From assembly GCA_008692225.1 (NCBI GenBank), contig VICG01000007.1, forward strand, positions 1,337,501 through 1,401,500: a DNA stretch of 64,000 nt, read 5' to 3'. This stretch comes from Monilinia fructicola (lineage: Eukaryota > Ascomycota > Leotiomycetes > Helotiales > Sclerotiniaceae). Position 1 is the stretch's first letter, and every line of letters starts with the position of its first letter. Positions 47,635 to 58,915 of this stretch are shown here, in pieces. Both the position numbers and the translations under genes were made by a program. The notes under the pieces are model-generated. The model saw only the letters and a program-made list of their open reading frames with translations. It was not told where the DNA came from and did not search any database.

Positions 47635-47994
47635 TCATAACTTCATAGACTTCACATTGTCTCGCCTAGCCTGCAGAGTGCATGCTAGATCTTCGGGGAA
47701 ACCCGGAAAATACATTGCGATGATTCCTGCATTAATACTCCGTACGGTAACACACAATCCTACCGGGTTCATCGGGTACACGGCCGAGGAGATAAAACAT
47801 GGACATGGTCGAAGGAATTGATCGACGAGACCTGGTGGAGATTCGTAATCGGGACGAGATGCGAGGTCGAAGAGAGTTTCCAGTATAGGCAATGTCAAAC
47901 TCCTCTTGCCGAACTCTGGACTTCTTCCATTCAAAGTCGCATATGGAAAAGTGTAACTCTCCAGAAGACGTATGACATCGTCAGATAATACCAT
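47635..47994 (-). CDS. unrecognised 119-codon open frame
   Basis: From ATG at 47994 (MVLSDDVIRLLESYTFPYA) to 47635. Composition is protein-like, with LPILETLFDLASRPDYESPP, and the strand opposite is not open over the same length. No signal peptide, helix or family is recognised. It could be a small gene or a fragment. A TACTCCGTA copy lies inside the frame (47736), which weakens the case. Confidence 0.3.
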   Translation of the reverse strand: MVLSDDVIRLLESYTFPYATLNGRSPEFGKRSLTLPILETLFDLASRPDYESPPGLVDQFLRPCPCFISSAVYPMNPVGLCVTVRSINAGIIAMYFPGFPEDLACTLQARRDNVKSMKL

Positions 47995-49764
47995 TCTCTC
48001 ACCCACCTTCAGACGTTTTGAAGAAGAACGGTTTCAGTGATAGGACGGATTGTAGATTCGATCCAAATATCGATTCAAAGGGGGCCTGTTGGACGGGCTT
48101 AAAACTACTGCGATGCTAGTGCTATCATGTAAGTAGTCATCCATCTCTTTCCTTTTCATTACACGATAATGTAAGATTATGTTTTAATAACATCGGCTCA
48201 AAGTTGACCATTAAACACTACTCGGCTGCTACTTTAGAGCTTTCATCCCCGAGACGTTATATCCACAAGCGCTCATCAACATTCCGGCTTAAGTATGATT
48301 TGTTTCCCATCTTCCAACTTGATGGATCCCTATTCGTATTGTTTTTGTAATTCTATCACCAGTCATCAATTCTAACCATAGTAACGTTCAACCACCTACC
48401 TATCTTTTCTAAACCGTCGTATAGTAACTAAGAGCTCGGAGATTAGCATCAAGTAGATATACTCCTCGCTCCTCGCATCTCACTTGCAATCTTCCATCTC
48501 GTATCCTTTATTCCGCAATTATCCAAATACATATCCATTCTTCCTATCTCTTCATTACGCATCCGTAACCTTACCACTTTCGAGAGCCCCTTTACTTTCT
48601 CATATCATAGATATAATCTTGCAGTTTATAGAATCTTAATATCTCTCTTCTCAAACTTTCAATCGCTTCTGGTAATTGGATTCAAGCCCATCTTAGCACA
48701 TTTAGAGTATGATCCCTCCATCTAATAGCAAGATAACATGCAATATGTCCCCTACGATCCCTATTTTTATGCATAATACGCAATTAACCACCTCGACAAC
48801 CACAGCCACAATCTCAACTACAGATTTTCCCCTCTCCTCTATCCACATCGATACATCCATCTCCCTCACCCTCACCCTCTCCCCCCGCAAACCCCACGCT
48901 ACCCATCCCCCCAACTTACCAACTCCCTACCCCTCCCATCATCTCCATTAAAACACATGAAAACACACACACCACAAAGTTTTGTATGATGATACAACAC
49001 CTCCCCCCAATCTCACCATCTTCCTTCCTCTGTCCAACTCTTCCGCGCCAGATCGTTCACCAAATCAGTGCCCTGTCAAAAGACCTATACCACAATAGCC
49101 TATCCATAAATCCATATCCGCATCTCCAATTACCGCAGTAGTCTTAGATCCACCTTTCGCTCATCCTATCGATCCAACACGGGCCAAGAATCCCGCCACG
49201 CGGCATTCAGCGCTTGATTTTGTTTTGTTTTGTTTTGCTTCATTTTGGTTCATCGTGTCCATTTCTTTCATTCCACTCCACTCCACTCCATTCCATTTCA
49301 GCAGATCCCGCTTCTTATATCCAAAGCTATCTTATCCCGGTCTCCAGCAAATCATCTTTCCCTCCAATCCTATCCCCGCGACGCGTTCATCGCGCCCCTT
49401 CTCCCTCGCTGTATCTTGACTGTTTCCCCCCTTGTCCGTTACATACACGTTCTGTCATGATTCATCAGCTCGTTGCGGGGACGTGGGATTTTTATTTGGG
49501 AGGTTTGAGTTTAAGCTTGGGTTTAGATGAGCAGGGTAAGAGGATGGAGGTAGTTCTGATACCCTGATACTTCCGCGTCAATCTTTATTACTATTGCTAT
49601 TTTCTGTTCGGCTCCCTTGGAGTGTCTAGGTCGTCTACTTACCACTCTGTCTTCTATTTACTTCAACCCCTCAGCCTCTCTTCTCCCTGAATACCCACGT
49701 CAGCACCGCGTACATTGCGTAGCACACTGCCGAACCGATCAACCCCTCAGTCCCCATCCACAAA
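47995..49764. other. pyrimidine-rich spacer or leader
   Basis: The plus strand from about 48400 to 49700 is strongly C/T-rich (CTCCTCGCTCCTCGCATC, CCTCACCCTCACCCTCTCC). It may be the leader of the gene at 49765. Open frames (48709-48951, 49214-49567) reflect this composition. A short piece near 49457-49566 (MIHQLVAGTWDFYLGG) is protein-like but isolated. Confidence 0.35.
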
Positions 49765-50760
49765 ATGCCAAAACCACCACGAACTCCCAGGCCAGAAGAA
49801 CCCAAGAGGAAGATCCATCACACCTCATCCCGTCGACACCGCACCAAACAACGATGAAAAACAAACACCCGCCGACGTTTCCCTAGTCCTAGCATTCATT
49901 CCCAAGGCCCCAGAAGCACCCGGAGTATCTAAATCCCAAGACCATCAACACAACACCCCAAGAATACCCCCGACCCCTCGATCCCCTGAGATCAAAAGCA
50001 AAAAACGAAAACGAAAAAAACAAAAAACATATACCCTCCAACCAACATCTCAGCATTGCCATTCGGAAACTCGGATGAGATTCCCACAACACCACTCGCC
50101 AAGCCCGGACACCTTGTTCTAAACCCGACAATCAGATGAACCATCTTCTCAGACGCGCGCCATAGAGTGCAGCAGATGCGGAAAACCCAGCAAAAGCCCA
50201 CGTGATGATATGACTGAGAAGCAAAGACGAAAAACAACGAGACCATCCGCGGTATCTGCACCGCGCCCAGCACTTCGACACGAGACAGCTAGGATGCGGG
50301 GCGGCGCGAAGGACAGATATACGCACGCGGCGACAATCGGTGCGGTGAACGAAGGCGCGAGGTCCACCCCATTGTGTTTGTTGCGCTGCAATTCGAAGGA
50401 TCGAGATCGGGATTGGATATTCGAGATGGAGGGATGCGAAAAGCATGACACTTCCCATCTACTTGTTTCTCTTTTTGGTTTTCTCCTTCTCCTCCTCCTT
50501 CTCCTTCTCCATCGTCATCTTGTTCTCCTCCCTTCGCTCCATTCAAACAACCAAGCTCAACCCCCAGACCAAACCCAAACCAAACCAAACCAAACCAAAC
50601 CGCACAACGCACACCGTCAACTGTCACCCAAGTACGCCCAAACCCCCATTAACACCTCCCATATTCCTCAACATGTTACCCACCACCATCCTGAAACGAG
50701 TGCGGCTTACAAGCACAGAGTCTCCTTCTATGATAGCCCGTCTCAATATTCCTAATATCG
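49765..50760 (+). pseudogene. conserved-looking hypothetical gene with several frame changes
   Basis: The ATG at 49765 gives MPKPPRTPRPEEPKRK, a basic, Pro-rich start. One frame over, the text continues NDEKQTPADVSLVLAFIPK to PEIKSKKRKRKKQKT. Back in the first frame it reads ISALPFGNSDEIPTTPLAK to LVLNPTIR, then again one over TRAIECSRCGKPSKSP with a CxxC pair. The changes fall at or near A-runs (A5 near 49859, A7 and A6 near 50014-50030) and after 50115. The pieces fit head to tail, so they are probably one protein, nuclear by its Lys/Arg clusters. Beyond about 50450 the frame is low-complexity (poly-Leu, CCAAA repeats) and the true end is unclear. Family not recognised with certainty. Confidence 0.4.
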
Positions 50761-51309
50761 GGCTCGAGATCTGACCGTTGGGCGGTTGGAGGGCGGGTGA
50801 TGTATCGCATGTGCTGTATCGTAGTATGGCGGGACGAGATATACGTACGGCTAGAGGTGATTGTGGATGAGGATTAATGGAGGAACTGGAGGACGTGTAG
50901 TGGATTGTGGATGATGTGTGAGATAGGCAAGAAGCGAGGAGCTTGATGTGAAGGGGTGGGCGGGAGGTTTGTGCGGGTTGTTGAAGGATAATGGGGCGAA
51001 TGGTTTGGGGCCGTGGAGAAAGTTTGGGGGTGTTCTTGAGAGGGATAATGAAAGAATGAGTGATGATCGAAGAAGTGGTGATATATTGACTCGTCTAATG
51101 TGACAAGAGCTGCTTGCTTGTTTTTTGGGGATGAGTAATAAATGTGTACTGGGCAGAATTGTACTCTTAAATTTGGAAGGTTTACTGGCCAAGCTCCAGA
51201 TAAAATTTGGATTTTGAGATCAAAATATGGATTGCAACAGTGCCAATATTACCCGATTGGTTCTTGACGCTATACTTTAGCTTGATGTGATTGAACTATT
51301 TATCATATC

Positions 51310-52606
51310 TTAATCAAAGGGTATCCTCCTCAATCCTTCATTTCCCATTCTCTTCTTCATTTCCTGTCCTGCCGCAACACTACTAGGCACCTTGATTCCA
51401 CAACAATCACCCCAGCTATTCATTTGATGAACATGTCTCATTCCATCATGCATAACAACTACTTCTCCACCCTCTGCGTCATCTTCCTCATTAGGAACTC
51501 CAAATTCTTCTTCTGTGCTCATGCCATCAACAGCTGGTATCAATGAACCAAAGAGAAAATGTTGCATGACGGGTAGCTTTTTCAGAACCTCAGCCACAAA
51601 CATTCTTCTCATGCCATCTTCAACCTTTGTCCAGTTCTTCGCAGAGGATATATCGTCCAACATTGGGCTGTGCCATCTTAATCCTTCGACATTTTTGACG
51701 CTATTAACAAAATTGACCTGTCCCAAATACAAATAATCGTTGCCATATTCTTCCAGGATAAGATTTTGATGAATTGACAAAGGCCGGATATAAGGATGGT
51801 GCAAAAGTTGAGAAGCACCAAAGAGAAATGGGAGAAATTGATAATCATCGAGTCCCCATACTCCATGTGAGCCTGCCGGTTCGAGATAATATGTTTTCTG
51901 TATAATTCTCATCAGATCCAAATATCGAGTAAAGACTTTCAAGACTAGCGGACGGAAATCTTGACGAGTCACTATTCCAAGTTGATATAAAACATAATAG
52001 CCATATCATAAAATTTAACTCATGACCTGAACCATAATCTATTCTTGTGCGATTACCAAAAGCTTGTAGAAAGTATGTAGAGACTTCGATAATTGCTTCA
52101 TCTGATGAAACTCCTAATTTTTTGTGCCATCCAGTGTGTTCCTTCGTCGCCAAGTCGAGGAAATCGCGGAACCCTTTATTGCCAAATCTTGAGTCGCCCT
52201 GTTCTTCAGGTGGACTTCTTCGTACCACATCTTCTACTTTGTCTAATATTTCGAGGATTTCCCTGATGGTGGAGCCGAGGTCCGTATTGGTAATGGCTGA
52301 AACTGGAGTATCGATGACCGAATCTGTCAACCCAAAGACAAAGGCTAGAAGCAATTTATAAGTAGAGGATTGGAGGAAGAGATCATGATCCCGAGGTGAT
52401 AGAATTCGTCTCGTAGGCTTGCAGAATTTTAAGCTTGACTGTTCAGGAGGAGATGGAAGATCTGGAGTTTCAGGGACTGGAAGAGGATTCGATGGTGGAC
52501 TTCGCTTTTTTCTAGGTTCTAATTTTGGGAGACGATCTCGAAGATTGGGTATACCTGTTGTAGGTTTAGTCTCTGAATTCTGAGGATCTTCTTTATTTGA
52601 AGCCAT
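51310..52606 (-). CDS. PTPA: phosphotyrosyl phosphatase activator (PP2A activator), one frameshift
   Basis: Peptidyl-prolyl isomerase-type activator of PP2A phosphatases (yeast Rrd1/Rrd2 family), cytosol and nucleus. The N-terminus is Pro-rich; then [18 protein letters not shown], a conserved start of the fold, [12 protein letters not shown] near residue 195, and [19 protein letters not shown], the family's best signature. [15 protein letters not shown] closes it. The frame breaks at the A4 run 51989-51992 (plus strand): reading one base less gives [20 protein letters not shown] and restores 431 residues (1297 nt total = 432 codons + 1). No intron. Rrd1 and Rrd2 types cannot be separated here. 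Divergent from RRP46. Confidence 0.9.
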
Positions 52607-53173
52607 TTTTAAGGATTTGGATATGAATTTGGATCTGAACTCGATTGATATGTTATTTCAAGGCAGGAATAATATTGATAGTAGATGCGTTATATTTGAT
52701 GTTGATCCGATGGAATGAAGAATGTGGCATCCATGGATAATATGATTGATTACCTTCAGCTACGTAGGGACGAGGTAGGTATGGTGGTATATGATGGCAT
52801 GACGGTATGATAGAGTGAAGCTGGAAGGACAAGATATCACAGGAACAGGATAGGACAAAGGAAGAAAGGCAGTTTGATAAGACTGAGTTTGTTGACAGGT
52901 ACCAGAACGTTCAACCCCACAATTAGTGTCCAGTGACTTTCCATGCTATTCCTAAATAGATCTAGCCATTGGCGCCCGCTCACCTAAATATTATTATGAT
53001 TATGATAACGATTGATAACAAAAAATTGCATTCAATTCATGCATTGCCTATCCATGGAATTGAAGCTCTGTCTCTCTTTCTTCCTCTGTTGCTTCAAGCC
53101 TTGAAATATTTCAATCCCAATCACAAACAAGCAAACAAGCAAACAAGCAAACAAGCAACCGATTGATCAATCG

Positions 53174-53208
<35 letters not shown>

Positions 53209-53278
53209 CAATCAATCCAATCAATCAATCAATCAACCTCTCAACTCAACTTTTTGAACTTCTTCAATATCTAATAAA
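52607..53278. promoter_or_regulatory. shared promoter region of PTPA and RRP46, with microsatellites
   Basis: 672 bp between divergent start codons. The RRP46 side carries CAAACAAG units (53123-53157) and AATC tetranucleotides (53165-53237), ending 40 bp before the RRP46 ATG, so they are probably in its 5' UTR. No clear TATA box. Confidence 0.5.
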
Positions 53279-54157
53279 ATGGTCGTCTCAACTGACCCTT
53301 CAGCTTTGCTCTCACCTCTTCATAGAGCAGATGGTTCTGCTAGTTTCTCACAGAATGGTTATACTGTCATTGGTGCTGTAAATGGCCCTATCGAAATTCA
53401 GAGACGTGATGAATTACCAGAAGAAGCGGCTATAGATGTTATAGTTAGACCAGCGGCTGGGGTTGGAGGCGCGTATATTTGATAGAAATGTTGTTTGATT
53501 GACGAGTTTGGAACTGATTATGTTTTAGGTACAAGGGAGAGACATCTTGAAGCAATCCTTCAATCTTCTTTGCGCCAAATAATACTCATCCATAATTTTC
53601 CACGAACCCTCATTCAAGTCACTTTACAAATCACAAGTACACCAGAGAATGATACTAGCTGGTCGAAACTTGTACAAGCCAGCTCGGCAGGTTTCTCTGA
53701 CTCCGATTCTATACTTACTCTGCTAATGATCACTCAGAACCTCCCCCTCCTTCCAGCCCTCCTTCAAACATCAGTCCTGGCCCTATTATCCGCTTCTATA
53801 CCATTATCTATGACCATGACTTCGGTGTTACTTGCCTTGAAGAATACCGAGACAGGAACCGTCATAACAGAAAATCCTACCCCTCTTGCATGCCAAGATG
53901 CAGCCTCAGTACACGTATTAGCATTCACATCACATGGGGAACTTCTGGTATCTGAGAGTGAGGGAAGCTTTGATATGGATGAGTGGGATGAAATATATGA
54001 GCATGCAAAGGGTTTATGTTGCAACGGCCATGGATCGATTGAGGATGATACCATGCAAGAGGATGGGTTTGAAAATGAGACCAATTCAAGCCTCATGATG
54101 TTTGTAAAATCAACTGTACAAGAAAAGGTCAATACCGACCTCCATTGGAAAGGTTGA
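53279..54157 (+). CDS. RRP46: exosome core subunit RRP46 (RNase PH-like)
   Basis: Subunit of the RNA exosome ring, used in nuclear and cytoplasmic 3' RNA processing. Exon 1 is 53279-53468 and exon 2 is 53529-54157; 272 residues. The start has the typical LLSPLHRADGSASFSQNGY and VNGPIEIQRRDELPEEA, then VIVRPAAGVGG joined to TRERHLEAILQSSLRQIIL. Next is NFPRTLIQVTLQI, the RNase PH fold's central part. The first exon base pattern needs a GC donor (GGAG|GCGCGT) with the acceptor TTTTAG at 53528; a GT reading gives no phase-correct join. C-terminal residues 200-272 are acidic and fungal-specific. Start ATG has an A-rich context (ATAAAATGG). Otherwise intact. Confidence 0.9.
53469..53528 (+). other. 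RRP46: GC-AG intron in RRP46
   Basis: Sixty bases from GCGCGT to TTTTAG with an in-frame TGA inside. Removing it restores the conserved VGG-TRERHL text in phase. Confidence 0.65.
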
Positions 54158-55870
54158 AAACATTTTAAATTTTTGCCGCTGTCATCCAAACATGAAGGTT
54201 ATAATGGGGTTTTGTCTTGGGTACGGGAAAGCTCACTTGTGAAAATGCATATGGAGGCTTGGGGCCGCATATCGAAACGAATTATGAATGCGATCTGAGA
54301 TGGGACCAAGGCTGTTCTTCTGAGTACCAATTACGAGAGACATAAGAAAAGAAAAAAACAATCTTGTCCGAGGCATGAAAGGATTTTTACATCAAGTATT
54401 TGATACAATATGTCAACTCTCAGGGTCCCGAATACCCTTGCACGTTTCATCACCCGTCGAACATTCCCGATTGATGAAGGTAGCAAATTCAAAACGTCGG
54501 CTGGAGACAATCAATACGAGTCGAGCCAGGTAACGAAACCTGGAAATACTCAATACTCGATTCCCATTTTAATTTTTGCGGAGGCAACTCTGGACTTTGT
54601 TCAGGGTGCTCCAGAGCCGCAAAATGATGAGACGAAGTCTAATATGTGCTCATGCTTGCCTCTATTGAGTACTTTTTTCGCCAGCGAATTCCACCCACCA
54701 AATGGCACACCTCTTCCAATCGAGCCTTGCCACTGGCTTAATATTTTGTGATATCAAACAACATGCTTGTGTCCCCGAAGTTTTTTATGTTCCTAGCTTC
54801 GCGGACTGACTTATGCTTGATGCTGACCGTGGACCACCACCATGACTGAAAACGCTAGCGTGACGGGACCGTGATTCTTTCCAGACTCAAAACTCGCCTC
54901 CATCTTTGACGATCATAGTGGGGAATGAGGTTGCAGCTGTAACTGGGCTGGAGAGTATAGCACATGATTGCAATGGCAAAGCAGAAGAGATATCGGAGAA
55001 CGAAATCTGATAAGTAGATCGTAACCAGACTAACTCTCTTCATATAGAAAGAGAAGTCTTGTCTATGTGCGTGTCTTCTCTCTTCTCTCTCTAGTCTTTC
55101 ACTATCAGACCAACCCATCGTTTCCAGTCCTCAACTTCTTTTGGCAAAGCTCCGGCAGCTTCTCCTTTTTTGACTTCCATGTGTTTTCAGTCTTCTGCTT
55201 TTAAGGCCTTTTACTTTTGCACATACATGAGATTACATTAATATTGGCTTGGTATTGCATTTTTGGGGAATCCATTCTTCTCTCTTTCGATCTCTCCAGC
55301 CGATCGACTCTCCACACTCAGACGGACGGCGTTTCCCACAGCGGATATTTCAATCTTCATTCGTCATTGTTCTTTTTCATATTTTCGTTTCCGTCCTCCT
55401 GCACGCCTCATCACTATCAGCTCCGGGGAAAATATCATCAGACTTGAGATCCTACGCTGTCAAATCTTCCACGAAAGAGGTCACAGACTCACAGCGAACC
55501 ATCGAGACGCAGGACATATCGGTGATATTACATACATAAGAAGCTTCCAGAAAGCTTAAATTCGCTTAGAATAGCAAGGTGAGCGAGTTTATTTATTCAC
55601 ATGTGGAGTTATTGAGATGTGGTCATACGCATTTGGATTGGTCAACTTACTATATATAATGTGTGTGTGGGGAGGAACAATATTGAAGATTGAGAAAGAT
55701 TGGGATTAGGATGGGTTCATATGGACTCATTTTGATGGTTGAAGAAAGACGGCTGACATTTGACCATGGTAGGTAGTGAGTGAACGAACGAGCAGCAGCA
55801 AGATTGATTGATGATTGATGATTGATGATTGACGATTGACGATTGATATCTTTCTCTCTTTCTCTTTCTC

Positions 55871-55871
<1 letters not shown>

Positions 55872-55912
<41 letters not shown>
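55872..55912. repeat. (CT)n microsatellite
   Basis: About 20 CT units in the presumed promoter of the NAD kinase gene, preceded by TTGATGA and TTGACGA units. Confidence 0.9.
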
Positions 55913-55916
<4 letters not shown>

Positions 55917-56410
55917 ACTAAATTTGTACTACCCGAGAAACTAAAATTCGTTACGTCCTCCTCCTCAGCAGGTGGCATCTTTTCTGCATCTTCACACGCC
56001 AAATTGGAGGGATCAGAAGATCAAGAATCTGACATCACCTCACGCCGAGAGAGATAATTTTATAACACTCCGTCTAATTATCATTTGTTTACATCTCCAT
56101 CGTCAAGAATAATTAATATCATCCTCCTTCTTCTTACCTCGCCGCTGTATCCGATATAAATCTTTACTTTACGAGTACGAACGGACAACATAACACAACA
56201 CAATACAACACAACGCAGCACACTTGGATTAATTATTATCATTTGCTTGTTTAATCCATTCGATTGTCTGTGTCACGAAAGCAAAGAAACTCGAATCACT
56301 TGGAAGTTGGAATCCACAACCAAGTCTCCGCAGGTGAATTGAAAGCAAACGATTGTCATTCATCAATCATTCAACCATCACTCACCATTATCGATAAATC
56401 TATCTTATCT

Positions 56411-56550
56411 CTCTATTTATCTCTATTTATCTCTATTTATCTCTATTTATCTCTATTTATCTCTATTTATCTCTATTTATCTCTATTTATCTCTCTATTC
56501 ATTTCTCTATTTACCTCTCTATCTATCTCTCTATTCATCTCTCTATCTAT
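56411..56550. repeat. 10-bp tandem array CTCTATTTAT
   Basis: Eight perfect units from 56411 to 56490, then imperfect CTCTCTATTCAT-like units to about 56550. Confidence 0.9.
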
Positions 56551-57055
56551 TCAAACGACCTGACCTCTTCTTGTGCATTGTTCCCTCCTTTCCAGACCGG
56601 AAAAGGGTAACGGGAGTTAACTATTATCTGTTCTTCTCCTTTCTCTGCCTTCCTCCTCAACTCCTTCTGTCTTCCTTTTTAGTTCCAAGTTCCAAGTCTC
56701 AAGTCACAAGTCACAGGTTGCAAGTTACAATTCGATCGTGTATTTGAACTTGTGCTTCGACACGGTAACATTCATTACCTTGCATTGCATTATCGACAAT
56801 CCACAATCACAATCCACAATCAACATCGACAATCAATTCCTTATCCAACCAAGCAAACTCAATCGATAATAATAGTTCATACCATCAATCAATAAATATC
56901 CTTGTCTTGTCCAATCATACTCGAGTATTTCTTGGCTTCATGACAAATCATTAGTCCGGCTCACCGAAAACATACTCCGTACTCTACCCGTGGACACTGG
57001 ACAGTAAAAGACTCCACGAAAGAAGATTGACTGGCGTCATCGTCCATCCACCATC

Positions 57056-58915
57056 ATGTCAGACATCCGCTCTCCAACTTTGATCCATCCTACTCTTACT
57101 AAGCCCAATGATCCCCCACAACAACCATCTCAAACTGTATTTGATGAAGTCGTTACACCTTCAGCCACGGCACAATCCTTTTCGGCATCCAATGCCTTAA
57201 CATCGAAACTTAACCCCGGGGAAAATCTCCGACGCGATCAGACTGTACAGTTCGCTTCTTTGAATGCGATTGAGACCAACTTTAGAGAGAATGATCTTTC
57301 CGAGTCATCCACGGACCCATCTACAACATTTTCTACTGCTAGCACTATAGGAAGTGACTCGGCTTCTGTTCCACCATCACCAGTGTTTCCTATTCGGACT
57401 TCCCGAACTTCTCATAACAATAGTAAGGACGCTCTTTCCGTCGAGACGATTCCCCGCCAGACTATTATCAAAGCATTGGTTTCTTCAAAAAGAGAACACA
57501 ATCCACAGAATCTTTCTCTAGCAAATATGAAATCACCACCTACCGACGGATCAGGGACTGCCTCGTCGCAGAAACTCAATTTGGCATTGTCTGATTTGGC
57601 ACAACGAAACACTCCCTCCACGGCTCGATTTTCCACCTTACAATCGCCATGCTTTTACCACCAACGATTTGATGATGCGGTAAATATCGATCGAGTTCTT
57701 GAGGAGATCAACGGAGACGAATCAATGTCACATTCTCGACTCATGGCAACGGCTACCGGGGTGCGAGAGGTTTCCAAGCAATTACAAAGACGTCCCATCA
57801 AGAGAGCTGTGCGCAATGTTATGATCGTTACAAAGGCTAGAGATAACCAATTGGTACATCTGACCAAGGACTTGGCACTTTGGCTCATGAGCACTCCACG
57901 ATATGGCTCAGACCTTGGTGTTAACGTCTATGTTGATGCGAAGTTGCGCAATTCAAAACGTTTTGGCGCTGCGGCAATGATTGAATCACAACCGAGATTT
58001 CAACATCTATTGAAATATTGGTCACCCGATCTTTGCTGGAGTCAACCGGAAAAATTCGATCTTGTCCTCACTCTTGGTGGTGATGGTACGGTCCTCTTTA
58101 CTTCTTGGCTCTTCCAGCGGGTTGTCCCCCCAATTCTATCCTTCAGTCTCGGCAGTCTGGGCTTCTTGACGGGGTTCGAATATGATCGCTTCAAAGAACA
58201 TTTAAATAAGGTTATGGGAGAGGAAGGCATGCGCGTTAACCTTCGTATGCGCTTCACCTGTACAATCTATAGGGATGGAAAGGAGCATGGTCAGGATGCG
58301 GTAGAGGGTGAACAATTCGAAGTTCTCAACGAGCTCGTAATCGACCGAGGACCATCTTCTTACATCTCCAACCTCGAGCTCTATGGTGACAATGAGCTCT
58401 TGACCGTTGTTCAGGCTGACGGATGTATCTTCTCGACTCCTACTGGGTCAACCGCATACTCATTATCTGCTGGTGGCTCACTTGTCCATCCGGATATTCC
58501 TGCCATCCTCCTCACGCCAATTTGCCCTCATACCCTTTCCTTCCGCCCAATGATTCTTTCGGATACTCTTTTACTTCGTGTATCAATTCCACGCAATTCA
58601 AGAGCTACTGCCTATTGTTCGTTTGATGGAAAAGGTCGTGTTGAGTTGAAGCAAGGTGATCATGTCACGATTGCCGCTTCCCAATACCCATTCCCAACCG
58701 TCGTCAGTTCTCCATCAGAGTGGTTCGACAGTGTATCCAGAACCCTTCGATGGAACACTCGCGGCGCCATGCAAAAAGCCTGGGATGGAACGGAAGAAAA
58801 TCCAGAAGAAGAAGTCGAATGGGATATCGACACTGATTCCGCCTGTTACGGCAGCGAAGAAAGTAGTCTCAGCGCAAGTCCTTTGAGGAGACAAATGAGC
58901 ATGCTTGGAATGTAA
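57056..58915 (+). CDS. ATP-NAD kinase (UTR1-like)
   Basis: Phosphorylates NAD to NADP, the only route to NADPH pools; the fungal UTR1 type acts in cytosol or nucleus. A single exon of 619 codons. The first 250 residues are Ser/Thr-rich and probably regulatory. The kinase domain starts near VRNVMIVTKARDNQ (residue about 258). It has LTLGGDGTVLF (GGDGT near 341, catalytic Asp), FSLGSLGFLTGFEYDRF, LNELVIDRGPSSY (about 424) and STPTGSTAYSLSAGGSLVHP (about 460), all conserved. The tail of about 70 residues is acidic (EENPEEEVEWDIDTD). No targeting peptide is evident, arguing against the mitochondrial POS5 type. The start is the first ATG after a long repeat-rich leader (CACCATCATGTCAG). Intact. 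Confidence 0.93.
   Translation: MSDIRSPTLIHPTLTKPNDPPQQPSQTVFDEVVTPSATAQSFSASNALTSKLNPGENLRRDQTVQFASLNAIETNFRENDLSESSTDPSTTFSTASTIGSDSASVPPSPVFPIRTSRTSHNNSKDALSVETIPRQTIIKALVSSKREHNPQNLSLANMKSPPTDGSGTASSQKLNLALSDLAQRNTPSTARFSTLQSPCFYHQRFDDAVNIDRVLEEINGDESMSHSRLMATATGVREVSKQLQRRPIKRAVRNVMIVTKARDNQLVHLTKDLALWLMSTPRYGSDLGVNVYVDAKLRNSKRFGAAAMIESQPRFQHLLKYWSPDLCWSQPEKFDLVLTLGGDGTVLFTSWLFQRVVPPILSFSLGSLGFLTGFEYDRFKEHLNKVMGEEGMRVNLRMRFTCTIYRDGKEHGQDAVEGEQFEVLNELVIDRGPSSYISNLELYGDNELLTVVQADGCIFSTPTGSTAYSLSAGGSLVHPDIPAILLTPICPHTLSFRPMILSDTLLLRVSIPRNSRATAYCSFDGKGRVELKQGDHVTIAASQYPFPTVVSSPSEWFDSVSRTLRWNTRGAMQKAWDGTEENPEEEVEWDIDTDSACYGSEESSLSASPLRRQMSMLGM

Larger units (their letters stand above)
54158..57055. 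other. repeat-rich spacer and long leader of the NAD kinase gene
   Basis: A frame at 54410-54751 (113 codons) has no recognisable feature. From about 55130 on the plus strand is C/T-rich. It carries a CT dinucleotide run (about 55872-55912), a 10-bp array (56411-56550), repeated CAAGT words near 56690-56730, and ACAACA/CAATC words up to the NAD kinase start. TACTCCGTA lies at 56973, 83 bp before the ATG. Confidence 0.45.

Noticed and set aside
54410..54751. 113-codon frame downstream of RRP46
   Set aside because: No recognisable motif, signal peptide or splice pattern; could be a small gene but the sequence alone does not support it.
56264..56563. frame with repeated LYLSLFIS text
   Set aside because: Product of the 10-bp array read in frame; not a membrane protein gene.
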